Origin: Takakia lepidozioides
Taxonomy: Eukaryota; Streptophyta; Takakiopsida; Takakiales; Takakiaceae
Reading direction: 5' to 3'
Length of the DNA stretch: 64,000 bases
Assembly: GCA_030704615.1 (NCBI GenBank)
Contig: CM060734.1
Coordinates: 8,928,001 to 8,992,000, forward strand
The translations under genes and the position numbers were made by a program. The notes beneath the pieces were generated by a model. That model worked only from the letters and a program-made list of their open reading frames with translations, was not told the origin of the DNA and did not search any database. Positions 1 to 13,081 of the stretch are shown here, in pieces (position 1 is the first letter of the stretch; each line of letters opens with the position of its first letter).

Positions 1-214
1 TTCACAAACAAAAGATTGAATATCAAGACAAACCAAAGCAATTTTAGGTGTCCAGAGAATGATTATTCCCTGGTGAGCAGACCACTGCCACATCACGACG
101 GAAAGACATTACTGTAATCTCCACCAAAAGACTGGGAACCAAAAATATTTGAAGCATAGAAGAATGCCGCTAGACTAAAAGCAGGCGATAAGGATCATAG
201 TACCCAATTTGTAC

Positions 215-3200
215 CTGTAGAAAATGTAGAACAGAGTATCTTGCTGAAACTTAGTGAAATAGCCAGGCTGTAGATACACCACACAAGAACCCCAATTAGA
301 AGTGATACATTTTTGTGCCCAAAAACATCCTGAATTTAAGCTCAAAATAGAACATGCTTTAATGGACAAAGGAAAAAAACCATGAGTTTTTCGCGAAATG
401 CAGAGAAACTACATAAGCAGCCTTTCGAAAAATCTGTCAGACGTTCTCATGTTGTACTTCCGTTTTCGACAGCAAAACTCCAAGCAGCCACTCCAACCGC
501 AAACCGGTTTTTGTTTGATAAATCTTTGATTTACAATAACTCCGTAAGATCTCTCCAGGCTATGCTTTAAAGTCCCACTGTGCTTGCGTAACCAGTTCAA
601 GTCCCAGGGGATACAATCACAGCACGATCTCTTCATTGCTTTGCAAGTTGATAGAGAACCTTACATGAATAAATAAAACCACTAAATGCTCAAAGATAAT
701 CTACTTTATGCCAGGGCCACATTTCAAAAAGGTTGACTGATGAAGGGCATACCTGCAATCGGGGGGCTTGTTGGACATAGCACTGAGGTAGCGTGAACTC
801 GGGCTCACCCCTGGTGGGGCCTTCAGCCCATGGCGATGCAAAGGTTTTGTACAAGTTTTCTCTTGAGTTGAGGTTAAGTCCTAAAGTGGTGAGATCAGTC
901 CCCAAGGCTAGTGTTGTCAGGTCAGGGTCACTCATCCTTATTACACTTAACAAACCTAGCAATCCAAACCGGTCTGGTGATGCTGCCACCCCTCCCTGCT
1001 GCAGGGCCTTCAACGACTCTCTGGCAGACTGCCCCAGTTGCTGCTGCTCATGACCAGCCCCTCCTACTCTCAACTGTGCTCGATGGTAATGATGCACTAG
1101 GTCATATGATCCCAACCCTGCTGGCCCCGTAACCCCTCCACCTGATCGACGGACTTGTCCTCCCCCAGCCCCGGGTGGTCCTACTGTCTGTACCTGCCAT
1201 TCCATTTGCAACATGGAATTTAGGATTCTGATGAATATACCAATACACGACATGGATTGCAAATTCATAACCCCCATCTCACAAAGACGTGAAGTGACTT
1301 GAAAAGCACCAACACTAAGACGTACCATGCACGATATGGGCCATTGTTGACCAGACATCATTGAAGCTAATGACTAAAGATTAAAAAAAGAACCAAACAA
1401 AAAATGAGACCTGGCCCTGTTTGACCACCCCCTCTAAATGAACTCAAGAAGGGCACCAGAGTATTAGGAATATATGCTAATGTAACCACTCCTTTATCTG
1501 CACCAGAATAAGATTGCTTTTAGCTTTGTCACTAATATATATTGAGATGACTTGGCAGTAACCACAAAGAAAAGTGGCTCTTACTGAGGCTGGTTTCCGC
1601 CGGAGTATTTTGCTCAGGAACGAACCTCAAGCAGAACATTTTGGTTGGTCCAAGCTGGGATACCATAGAGCTTCTCAAGGTCTGCATTGACTGTGACAAA
1701 TTGATGTGTATGAATGTTTAATACATCAACACATAGTAGCTTTCTTACCTGAGAGTGGTAAGAAGCTGACAGGCCATGTGATGATGGGAAAGAGTCGGTG
1801 ACGCTGGCATGTAAGTGCTGCACGTCAGAGGCGTTCATGGAGGCCATCGATCCCGAGGCCACCATGCCCACCGACTGCGGGACCACCAATTGCCGGTGCA
1901 GCACATACGACCCTCCCAGCGAAAATCCAGCAGACCTCCCCATCTGCACTGAGTAGCTGACTGACTATACTTAAACAAAGCACTAGAAGAAGCAACGATT
2001 CTCCCTCCACCCAATCTCACACCTTCCAAACACCACCCTCCAGGACCTCTGAAACAGCAACATCCAGAACTAAGGTCTCTTCCAAACTTCCAATTGCCAC
2101 CTTCTATAATCGTCAATTAGAGCACCAAGCCTGTGTGGATATGAATCATCTGCTAGCGATCTTCCTCAAAAAGGGGAAAACCATTATATGTTGTTCATTT
2201 TCATCACATCACCAAACTCCAGAAACGTCATTCTTTACTCATGAATGACGCAAGTATAATGCTGAACACTAACGAGTGGCATATACATCAGCATTTGTCA
2301 GAAACACTGAAATCATTCCCAGTGGTTATCCCATTAAGACTGTTGGTTGGAGACTCCTCTCTTTGTTTGCATAGTAAAACTTTTACCGTCAGCAAAGTTC
2401 ATAACAGCAGCTGGCATCCCTGCTGCGTCTACACAGGGGGAGTCATAGAAAGGATCCCCCGCCTGCTCTCACTGAAGGTGATGTCAGCAAATAGTTTCGA
2501 CTTTTAGCATTCTGAAGAGTTTCCACATCCACTGATTCCAGTGACATTATACCAGTGCTCCTGCGTAAAGCCGAGCATCCAGGTTTTAAGAAACTAGTGT
2601 AATATTCTTTTACAGTCTGGAGAATTTCATCAGCCTACTCTGTTCCAGACTGCTAGCAGTTCTACATTTAGGTGTTATGGACTTGTTACGACTACAACAT
2701 GCCGGGTAAACCCATGAGTTGGTTATTTGGACTGTATTCAAAGTTGGTTCAGTGTAACAAAGTTCCTCGTAATCGATAGTTTTGGGTCTCAGAGGCAGCA
2801 CTCTAACATGGTACACCCATTCTCCAAGCCACAGCAAGCAAATATACTGGTTATATTCCCAGGTCCACAATAGAAGATCTGAATCAAACCACTAAACCTG
2901 CTGGAGCATTCCAAGGTACATAAGAGCCAGGGCTAAAGCAATGTACCAGGTAAGGTCCATGCACTGTCTACTGGTGTCTGTATTTTACGTGATGAGAAAA
3001 ACCGTGACTGGAGATCTGGATGAGGAAATCTTTGCGCAGTCTTGAGAAGGTATCAGATCCTCAATGATCTGGAAAGCTTTTTATCAGGTGTTAATTCCAT
3101 CATGAATAGAACCAGATACTGCAAAGCAGGTGGTTGCGGTTGGTACTCACTAACTGAATATCGTAAGCCAAAACTCTATACCTCTGTTAAGAGGTAGGCA

Positions 3201-6200
3201 CTCTTTGACAGCAGGGTTTTTGACTGGAGCCACTTACGAGGCCAATGCCTACCCAAGAGACTCGGAAGCCTTGAGATAGGCACTAGTTCACGGCTGGGTT
3301 TTACACAGGAGCCACTTGTGTGGTGCAATTCTTCTCCTAGAGACTAAGAAGCCTCTAGATTCGGAGGAGTTAGACAACCGATCTAGGCAGCCCAAACGTG
3401 CTATCTCTGGCCCATCTGCTGGTTGCTCCCACACTTATAGTCCAATCCCTTAACGATCTCAGTTGATATGGACTTGACCAGTTATAAAACAGTCTAGTAG
3501 CTTGGTAATGGAAGGCATGAACAAGTCTGTACCGTGAAATGTTGTGACTGGATTGCAGCAGCCAGCGCATTTTCATGTTGCTGCTCCTTATGATGTTGCA
3601 AATCAGTTGTTAACTCGTCACTCCCACCTGCAACCATGCCATGCACTCTCAATTGAGATACCAACCATACCACATATTCACTCTCTCACTTCTCCATAGC
3701 TACTTAGTCCTTGTCCAGTTACAGTTATGAGGCAGCAACCTCACGAGATCCCGACTGGGAGCCCTGCAACTCCTCCTTCAAACAGAGGCTTGGGCTTCTA
3801 GAATGAGACTCGGCAGCGGAGCATTGCTGTAGGATCCCATGAGCTAGTGTACCTCTGTCTGTGCATCTACGTTCGTACTGCTCCTCGTGGAGTCCAATTA
3901 CCATTGTTGCAGGAAGGGAGAAGGTAGCTGGACAAGAGACGGCATAGATAGATGGTGGGCTTACCTTTAAAACCAGGCAATGCAGGAAAGTCTTCATTTT
4001 GTATGCTAAACTCTTGATTTTGATGCACAATGGCATTCACAGCAACCCCTTGCTTTCTCAAGGCAGCTGCCACAACACCATCAGCACAACTCAGTCAGAC
4101 AAACGCCAGAATGCTCCAATAATCATACGTACATTTCCAGTCTCTTCCCCCAGCCTGGTTGCATCTTCTTGAGTAGCACAGCAACAAACTCCAATGACTG
4201 GCTAACCTACTTTTTGCTGTGATTTTGTGAACCTTCTGCAGTGATCTCGGAATGGACTGTTTATGAGGGCTTTCATACAGCTGCACGCCAGCAAGGCACG
4301 CAAGTAGCAACCATGAGATGCATACATTGCAGTGCTTTTTCTCTCATTTTTCAAAAGTGGCACGAGTGGCTACTTGTGTACTCTACCCAGCACCCCAAGT
4401 GGCGAAAAAAATGAGCTGGCACATTAAATGTCGCTATATGACAGCTGGCAGGTTTTAACAGGTCCACGTTGACAAACATACGGATTTTCTGGCGACAACC
4501 TCTCGATCATCTCTCCTGTTTTGGCGAAAATTTGGAAGAAAATGCCTTCATTTTCCTTTAGTGAGGTAGGAGCCCAAGAAAAAAGGAGCGTTTTGGCGAA
4601 AATTCGCCAGCAAAAAAAACGCTGATACGTTGGTAAGTGCCTAGCTAGACCTGGGACCCCACAGCAATAGGCAACCCATGTGCTCATTATCTAACTCGAT
4701 TAAGAACATAAGACTCTTCTTCATAAATAAGATCTGGTGTTGGAAACTGAGGTTACCGATGCCCACCTACAGCTCCTTGAAGCCCTCCAGATCCAGATTG
4801 GCGGGCACTCAATTGAGGGAAGTCATTTATGTCAAAGGCTACACCGTCATTAGCCCCACCATCACTGGTCACTCCAATGCTGCCAAGCTGGCCATTTGAG
4901 GAAGGCAACTGCCCCTGGATGCCTGAGCCTGGCGAGGTTGAAAAATTTCCTCCCAGCAGCGAGACAGCTTGCGGCGATGCTGCAAAATCAGATTGCAACA
5001 CCAGATTTCATCACCATATCACTGCCTTTTCTGCCAAAAAATCAAAATCCTAGAAGCTCCCTTACATTGAAGTGTCGGAAAATCTGAGTCCCATTGTTGA
5101 ATTGATGATTCAGAATTGCTAAAACCCTTTTAACTTTCATTCAGAATCCTCCTGGTAGGGAGTTGGCCAGTGAAAGAAGTGATTTCTCACCCCGACTGAT
5201 CATGGCCAGCAAATCTCCTGAGGGATTGTACGTCGACGATGACATATTCACCCCTTGTTGCAGCATTGAAGTTCCAGGCCGCCCGGGCCCTTGCACACCA
5301 ATCCCACCACTAGTACTTAGGGACCCCATATTAGCACGCGATCCATTCAGATTTGGCACATTTAGCCCAACACCAGCATTCAATGCTCTGGTAAGGCCTC
5401 CAGCTCCAGCAAGACTTACTCCCCCCCCTCCACCAATGCTACCAATGGAACTTGCAATGCGGGGGCCTGCACCCCCCATCTGTGAAGGAATCACTCCCAA
5501 CCCAGCAAGAGAACCGCGATTTCCAACTGTGCCAGCTCCAGGGGATGATCCTAGCCCCGAGCCCCCAACCCCATTCATGCTACCGCTGAAGGCATGATTT
5601 CCAACTACACTAATCCCTGTACGACTCGTCATTGCTGTGTGCCCATGAATACCTGCGTGGGACAACTGCTGACACCCACCATCGCACGTCTCCCCTAAGT
5701 TCCATCACCAGATTACTATTCTGACTGCTATTGCAAACAGAGAAAAACTGGAGTACGACAGATGATGAAGTAAAGCAGGTACACAGAATAAATCCAGATA
5801 GTATGCTTTGAGGAAAAACCAAATGCTTCGGGCCCAACAGCAGACAAGAACGTGAGGCCTGGGACCTGACTGCAGAATAATCCGACAGCAATCCTGTAAC
5901 TGATACAAATGCCAAGAAAACGACCAAAGCTCCAGTGAATGGTGCAACTTCCCTAAAATTAAATCAAGATATAGCAAAAATCAGTCAAAAGAAAATGTTC
6001 AAAAAGTTGATAGCACTACGTGTGTGTGCAGATTCCGGTAAGTGTTAAGTGTTATCCCTCCAGATCACTGCACAAAAAGAGCAGAGAAGGGAAATTACCT
6101 GTGAAAGACCAACTGGCAGGTTGTTGGAGATGAACCGGGCAGGCAAGCTCCCTGTAGGTTGATGTGCACCACTTGAAGGGCCCCCTCCCACCCCTGGGTT

Positions 6201-6685
6201 CCGTGAGGATAATGAATTTGGCATTGTTTGGATGTTGTAACTTGCTGAGGCATTGTGCAATCCCTGAAGACTCCCTGGAAATGGAGCAAACCCTTAGGAC
6301 TCAGCAATTGCAAGGCAGTTTTCAGGTACCAAAGTTACACAGGCCTGCACCAAAAAGGGAGGTGCACTTGGGGACAATACTACTTACAATGTCACTGCAA
6401 CCTCCAGGCACGTGTCTCTAAACTACAGTACAATAGAGCTATGCATCGTATATCATATGCTGGGAGAAAGCCAAGTATACTACAACTTGAAGTAAACAGG
6501 AAGGAATGCTGACAATCAGTCTGTTACTTGTCCCAGTGTAAGAGCAACTTGAGTGGCTATGGACAGCCCTCACCTCCATGATGGACAAAAGGTGTTGTTC
6601 CTGACTGTGCTGAGAAGGAGGATGAAGCAAAAGGTCGTGCTGAGCTGCCAGAGTCAAGCAGGGTTGAAGTTGAACTGTTAAGCAT
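215..6685 (-). CDS. NOT2: CCR4-NOT complex subunit NOT2 (VIP2-like), 3' part missing
   Basis: NOT2 is a core subunit of the CCR4-NOT deadenylase complex in mRNA decay and transcription; plant versions are called VIP2. I could join nine coding exons with GT-AG borders and matching phases: 6685-6574, 6274-6099, 5665-5191 (possibly from 5668), 4979-4767, 4066-3965, 3627-3533, 1943-1749, 1187-753 and 267-215, about 618 codons. Diagnostic plant NOT2 blocks appear in order: FDINDFPQL (exon 4), QNQEFSIQNEDFPALPGFKG (exon 5), MGRSAGFSLGG (exon 7), and FGLLGLLSVIRMSDPDLT followed by LTTLGLNLN (exon 8), which opens the C-terminal NOT domain. Exon 9 ends at FYIFYR; the final stretch (SMPKDEAQ in relatives) is not seen and should lie left of base 1. 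The ATG at 6685 is preceded by a splice-acceptor-like tgcag, so a 5' UTR intron is likely. The Gly/Ser/Asn-rich N-terminal half is normal for the family. Confidence 0.95.
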
Positions 6686-6920
6686 AGACTGCACCCGTAA
6701 TCCAGGTGTTAGAGATGTCTTAGTTTTTTGACGAGTTCAAACTCACTATTCCTCCATGCACAGAAGTGTGGCCTTGTGAGATGAGGGTGACCTCAATGAT
6801 CTCCACTTCTTTTTCAATCTTTAGACTCTCCAACACCGGCCAATGAACACCATGTACAGGGATTTTGACCAGCACGTACAACACTTTAAAATGACACTGC
6901 CCATTGAAGAAGCAACAAAA

Positions 6921-7286
6921 GAGGATGCTGCAAGCAGCAGTCACTGCATAACAGTATGACAGGACAGGAGAAGAGACAGTAACTTGGCTCAGGTTATAAC
7001 TCAAGCAGGAATCCAGGAGTGAGCTGCATGAAGTGGGACTTCCTCTCAAAATTTATTTCATTTTTTATAAACTTTCATACTATTGGACTATATAGGGTGC
7101 CTATAGAGGATGCTGCAAGCAGCAGTCACTGCATAACAGTATGACAGGACAGGAGAAGAGACAGTAACTTGGCTCAGGTTATAACTCAAGCAGGAATCCA
7201 GGAGTGAGCTGCATGAAGTGGGACTTCCTCTCAAAATTTATTTCATTTTTTATAAACTTTCATACTATTGGACTATATAGGGTGCC
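6921..7286. repeat. Perfect 181 bp tandem duplication upstream of NOT2
   Basis: The stretch 6921-7101 is repeated at 7106-7286 with a 4 bp spacer (period 185). I see no differences between the copies, so the duplication is recent. It lies just upstream of the NOT2 start codon, in the probable promoter or 5' UTR intron. Confidence 0.9.
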
Positions 7287-9375
7287 CACCTCACTTCAGA
7301 TATTACAGCACCAACAGGCTAGAATTAAAAATACAATGATCACTAGAACTCTCAACAGAATAACCTGATTTCTCTGAGGCTTCATGCATGACCCCTCAGG
7401 CGGCCAAATGACTTTACTCAGAGCAGTGAAAAATAAGATTTGACCTAACTATTTCGCACACACAGGAGGCAGAGTTGCACAATCTTCACGAACACCAAGA
7501 CACTACCTTTCATGCTGCTAGAATGAGCAATCTAAAGAAAATTAAATCTTTGACCTCCCCGAGACTTTGCACGCCTCATGAAGCAGGTGTACCCAAAATA
7601 GGTCAGAGGGGTCCATAGCCTTCAATATGACGATGGGAAAGTGACATACCTCTTTGACATTGGCGTCATGACGAAATGGAAAGTACATGGTGGATTCGTA
7701 CTCAAGCATCTAATTTGCATTTCGCCTCTAAACTGGGATCCCTTGGCACCATCTTCAATTCTAAATCATACCTGTGTGCAGCCACCCTCCCACACATCCT
7801 TATATTCAGCCCTTATTCTGAACCAGTAGAAGTCGAGGGATCCCGACACCCTTCAAGTTAGGTCATTCGGGACAGAGCACCAACCGTTGCAGTGAACCCT
7901 TCGATCGCCAATGCCGAAATAACCGGAATACAGTTGACCAATGCGATATGAAAAAAAAATAGTTCACTGTAAAGTCACAACTCTAGGGGACATGCGGTCT
8001 GCCTGAAGTATGAAACGTACACCAAAGTGGGAAACCATAAGCTAAAGGGAAGAAAATATGAAGCCTGAAACAACTACCTACCACATTCAAGGCGTGGCCA
8101 CCATGCAAAGCAATGAAACCCCGTTCGCACCAATACAGGAAGATATCCAGTCGATCACGCCCTTGCAACAATCCCTCGACCAATCAAAATATAACTCGCA
8201 AGGAGATATCACACCCTCGAAAAGCTACCACGGCGCAGATTTCAGATGCCACAAAGAATGCCTTCGAAAAAATGATCCAGGCATGACCGGATGGTCAAGA
8301 TTCTCATACAACAACGACGTAAACCCTCACTCTCTGTCTCTCTTTCTGTCCTTCGCTTCAGGACACAGAATGCGCGCGAGCGCAGCGCACGGCCCGTTGC
8401 ATTTACGTACGCCTCTTATACGGTGCGACAGACCTAGTTACGTACCTACCACACGTCCCAGTACCTACCTACCACCTTTGCTAGGTACCTCGACTGGATT
8501 GTTTGTTACTTCTTGCAATGCGATAAGAGGAGGTGCCTTTTCAGCATCCTGGAGCTATTTGTAGATCTTTACCTCTGGGATGCAGAGTTTTCATCAGAGA
8601 TTTTTTCCCCTTTTCCTGCCTCTCTCTCCCTGATTCCTCCCACCTGCCAGTGTTGGAAGCTCCATGTTAACCATCAACACATGCCTATGGGACAGGATCT
8701 CACAGGTCTGTGAGAAAGCCTTAAGCTGCATCCTGTGTGCGCTGCTCTGGGAGCCATACCCACCAGCATTTAATTGTGGTTACATAACAAAGCTACCTTC
8801 AGACTATAATCCTCAATGTCACTTCCTACACACTCCCTGTCTTGTGCAGCTCCAGGGGTTGAAGCGGACGCAAGCTGCCAGACCGTGAAATACCTTCCTC
8901 CCAGTGCATATTGGGCACTCTGGTAGGGCCAATTGTTGATTGATGCTTGTTACAATGCTCATCTGTAACAAGGACAAGAAGCCTTTCAAACAAACAGAGT
9001 GTAGAGCGACCAGAAACAAAAACAGAATTCTTTTTCCTTGTTGCAAAACGAGGGAAGAAGAGGAAGACCCTTCAAATTTCCTTTTGCCTTCAATAGTTCC
9101 CTAGGGAACGTAACAGCCAAGGTTTGACTGTATTAACAGGTACCACTGTCATTTCATAACTGGTACAAAGCAAATCTATGCAGAGAGTCACCCCATTTTA
9201 GGAGTACAACTCAAAATTTGTTAAAATCAAATAGCATATCTGATTCTCAGACCATTGCCCCACAAGTTTGTCGGGTAATTATCTCTCCTTCCCTGTCCCT
9301 CTTCCTCAATCTCTTTTTCTCTTTCTAGACATTGATGACAAGAGTGATGACTTCTCAGTTTTATTCCTCATACAT
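7287..9375. other. Intergenic region, nothing recognised
   Basis: No convincing coding region, RNA gene or repeat structure is seen between NOT2 and the next gene. A pyrimidine-rich run lies at 8328-8362. Short open frames here show no recognisable protein. The end nearest 9375 should contain the 3' UTR of the plastid-protein gene. Confidence 0.5.
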
Positions 9376-10477
9376 TTAAGCCTCTCTTTTGGAAAAGTAA
9401 CCAGAAAGCGCAGATGCAAGGGCGCCTGCCATAAAGAGCCCAAGGGCTGGCTGAAACAGAGTGGGCCACAACGGCAGCCATAAATCAAGCAGGCCAGAAG
9501 TGTCTAACACTGCCTTCTCCCCCAGACCTACCATTAACCATGCTAGAATGAAGAGGATGAAAAAGAAGTCCGCAACTAAAATTTTATCAACCACGCTTTT
9601 AGCTAACCCTTGGGCCTCACTCTTCTCAGAAGCATCTGTTGACCTTCTCTGAAATTTTTCCAACTGCTTTTCAATGTCCCTCTTCTTCTGTAGGCGCACA
9701 ATGTCTTGCTCCATTGTTGCACGTTGTTGCATTTCACTCTCCAATGAGGAGCTTGTGCCAGTAAGATTGTCCAACGAATTCAGCTCTTTCCTCCACAATG
9801 GTTCCACCTTCTTCCCTCCAGTTCCATCATCTGTGGCCAACGCTCTGACCTGCAGCAGTTTTTGTTAGTGAGCTTGATTAGCTCAAACTGCAGTTGAGCT
9901 GCAGTCAAACAACACGGTGCTGTTTGTGCAATGAATCTGGAAGGGACAACTGATTACCATGCTAGATAAACATTTCAACATTGGACTTGCAACCACTTCA
10001 ACTTATACCCGGTTTGATCGACTGTTGCATACACTCGCTCATACTAGCGTTCCTGATGAGGTCTAGGTTCTCAAATTGCTCTCCCTGCTAAGAACATAAC
10101 CCCACAATGCGGCCTTACAGCTCTCACCTACCCAACAGAATATTGGGCGGGGACAAACTTAAAAATCCAGTTTTAAGTAAACCAAACGCGAGTTTTCATG
10201 AATACAAACAATAAAGCGATAGCTGCCCACGACCTAATTCTAAGGTAAGGGAGAACCCATTTCTCACCTCAAGTCTTGGAGTACTGCGTAACGATAAGCC
10301 TGTCTTCCCTGACACATTTGAGTGAACCCGTTTCTGTTCTAGCGATACACTTCGCCTACGAGCAAAGCATGACGAAGTTCGGTGTTGAACCAGAACACGC
10401 TCCCTATGTGCGTTTGAACCTGCAGTGCAACACGGGCATGTGCTTGGTAACATTGATTGGAGGATGGAGGAAGCCAT
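9376..10477 (-). CDS. Predicted plastid-targeted two-helix membrane protein, function unknown
   Basis: Two exons: 10477-10268 (70 codons) and 9849-9376, joined in phase 0 by a GTGAGA donor and a tgcag acceptor, giving 227 aa. I chose the ATG at 10477 because it follows a non-coding-looking leader and starts MASSILQSM, a typical chloroplast transit peptide opening. Residues 1-70 are rich in Ser, Arg and Cys with few acids, as in transit peptides. A charged, heptad-like segment follows (residues about 105-150, including QKKRDIEKQLEKFQRR). Two hydrophobic helices come next: ILVADFFFILFILAWLMVGL and a second around LWLPLWPTLFQPALGLFMAG. The protein ends SGYFSKREA. The layout resembles a conserved plant plastid-envelope or thylakoid protein of unknown role; I cannot give it a name. 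It lies on the same strand as NOT2, 2.7 kb upstream. Confidence 0.8.
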
Positions 10478-11378
10478 AGCTGAACTCAAGAGCAGAGAAC
10501 AGAAGAAAATCATGACAACCAGATCCTTATTACTTACTGTGGATGAATATCCCATTTGTTGGGGGTGGCTTACAAGCTGGACCGCCAAATTTAGCTTTCG
10601 TCAAAATGGACACACTTAATTTGGAGACAACTTTGGGTGTGACCATTTCTCATCCCGTCTGTGAGCATTGAGCCAGGATCTGAGAGGTGATGAATATCGC
10701 CTTCCTCATGGTAACAGGTATGATGCAGAAGCTTTACCCAGGGCCCTATCTTCTTCTTGCGGGGAACGGTCGGGTGGATCTACATCATGCAGCGGATTGA
10801 AGGACCAGGCAGTGCAGCTGAAGTGGGTCACTTCAGCAATGTCTGGCTCGAGACCCTTGATTCCTAGTGTGCTCTGTTTTCGGTCTGTGGATTGTATGCG
10901 TCGGAGTGATCCAAAGTAGGGAGGGAAATTTGAATCTGCGACGGATTTCTCATTGAGCAGAAACTACTCGCATACTGGGCGGCGAAGTTGACATCATGGG
11001 CATGCAAGGGCTGTAGGTTAACGGGAGTCTAAGCGACTCCCTTGTCCAGGCCCTGCAGTATCCTGGAATCTCTATCCAAGAGAGTAAGAGAGAGAGTGGT
11101 ACATGCATGTCAAAGCTAGACAAGGAAACACCAAACACAATATGTTGTGTTTACCTCTTGTTAACATATTCTTACTGGCAAACCACCTGTACAACAAAGG
11201 TTCGACAAGCTGCAGCCTGCCCCATCTACAGGTCATACTATGTGAGCCAATTATGAATCATCCCGATTCTTTGGGAAGAATGTAGTCATAATTCGCTGTT
11301 TGCCATAGCCTTGTGGACACACCCCGCCTCTAGTTTGGGCGGAAGAAGAGGGAACAGATATTACCTTTGGGACTTACC
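10478..11378. other. Intergenic region upstream of the plastid-protein gene
   Basis: Presumed promoter of the gene at 9376-10477. No other gene, repeat or RNA is recognised. Confidence 0.45.
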
Positions 11379-11795
11379 TTAATATAAACAATTAGTTTGG
11401 GCTTTCCAGATTTCATCTAAAAAGCCCTCCACACAAGCATCAATCTGCTGTGTGTGAGCTGCCCAGGAATCAAATCCCAAGAGGGCCAGGACTTTTGGCT
11501 CAGTCTCAAGATTTTGAACGATAGCGAACAGAGGTGCAGGGACTATGTTCTTGATGGTCCTGAAGAAGGTCGCTCGCTGACAAGAATACCCCGGACATTG
11601 TTTCGTATAATGGATGTTGTCTTCAGGCCGCCTGTACATTGGGCATTGACAATTTGCGTTTCCTCTCTGTATCTGTTTATTGTTCAAGGTAGTCCCTGCC
11701 CTGAATTTAAATTTCAAGAATGTACTCATGCCATTCCCTGGAAACATTGGCTGGCTCCAAGATACAAGATACAAGACTTCGAGTTTAACCTGTAA
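11379..11795 (-). mobile_element. LINE fragment: C-terminal zinc-finger part of a reverse transcriptase
   Basis: The minus-strand frame carries a CxCPMYRRPEDNIH...C motif followed by QRATFFRTIKNIV and HTQQIDACVEGFLDEIWK. This is the zinc-binding tail found after the reverse transcriptase domain of non-LTR retrotransposons. The same peptide series recurs at 47,860-48,610 (CNCPLCGQPEDIIHFLIHC, QRDALFKSIKGIV) and in shorter form at 28,436-28,620, so all three belong to one LINE family. Only the 3' end of the element is present, as expected for a 5'-truncated insertion. Confidence 0.75.
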
Positions 11796-13081
11796 TGCAG
11801 AGGACTTGTGAGCACAGATATGACACCTGTAGACAATTCTTTGGTCCCTCCAAAGTTGTAGCCACCATTGTCAGTCACACTGATGGATGAACACTGAGAA
11901 ATGTACTATCGCCCTTTCTCTGCGAATGTTGACTATAACTTCACCTTGATGACGTCGTCCCTCTTGGATGTCAAGCCACTTGTGGGGTTTCCACCTACCA
12001 TAGTGTTTGAGCATTGCCAATGGTAATCTGGCCACAGAATTGGCGTATCAATGTAAGGGCATGCTAGGAAGTGCTAAGTTGATTCCAGCAGTGGTACAGC
12101 CCCACAGATCTGGTGTGATTGATAGGCTCAGAATGTAGTATGAAGGGCAAGAGCAGGCAGAGAGAAAGAGAGAAAAGAGAAGAGTTGAACGAATGAGAAC
12201 CCAACAGCAGCATTACTCAATAACACCCAAGTCAATGAGTAGCTGGTAAAGAGCAATGTACACCACAGTACAGTGAGGCTATTGTCATCTGGCAAAGTTC
12301 TCATGGTCTTGCAGTTGTTGCAAGCAGATCAAGCTAAAGAGCAACTCTGGCAGGAGTTCTTCTCAGATCCTTCACAGTGGTGCGACAACAGGTTTGACAA
12401 GGTGAGGTTATCTTCATTCAGGACATGAATGTGACAGAGGGCTTTGACTGAAGGGGATTATATCCTCAGTTGTTAAATTTATGACAATTTCTCCCTCATT
12501 GCAGAGAAGCAGCAAAATAATTATTGCTGTGAGTTCTTCCATGTTAGGTTGTTCCCTTTTATTCAGAAGTGCTTAGAGTTTTCATGGTTTTTGCCTGAGC
12601 TTTGGGAGGCTGTAGTTAAACTGAGTCAGGATTGTCAGTCCTTTGCTCTAACCACCTGAGCTATCTGAACAAAAAGAAAAAGTACTAAGCTGCCCGGTGG
12701 TGGTTTTCACAGAGAGGTCCAAGGTCACCTGACTTCAGGCATAAAGGTGCAAAGGAGGTCCTTTGGATTGAGGATTGGTCAAACCCTGCATGGGTGAAAG
12801 CAGAGATATTCACCCTGATAAATTTCAAGCACAATCTGGTGGTTTTCCAATGTTGATGTACACCATGAAGCTCCAGGCCAAGTATACAATCGGTATTGTC
12901 TTCATGATGATTTAAGGGTTCCAATTCAGGCAGATAGAATTGGTACGCAGTTGATCCTCAAACTAAAGGACTTCTGTAGTTTGCTAGCTGTGGTAATATG
13001 TAACAAACAGCCTATCCTTCTTCCTTTGAAGTATCTGCGAGCATGTTATGCATTAATAAATTTGAGTACAAAGCTCTGTAA
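11796..13081. other. Intergenic, possibly 5' flank of the PPR pseudogene
   Basis: No recognisable protein-coding region. A GA-rich patch lies at 12,155-12,185. A tRNA-like stretch at 12,605-12,670 is listed separately. Lost upstream exons of the PPR pseudogene could be here, but none can be shown. Confidence 0.4.
12605..12670 (-). tRNA. tRNA-like sequence, probably a pseudo-tRNA
   Basis: The minus strand reads GTTCAGATAGCTCAGGTGG, with a good A box and a D stem GCTC/GAGC. An AGGA-CTGACAA-TCCT anticodon arm follows, with GAC (Val-type) in the anticodon position. The T arm and B box are degenerate, and the 3' acceptor strand does not pair with the 5' strand. It is therefore more likely a tRNA relic or a SINE head than a working tRNA. 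Confidence 0.4.

Noticed and set aside
5163-5597. Plus-strand 144 aa Pro-rich open frame
   Set aside because: It is the shadow of NOT2 exon 3 on the opposite strand.
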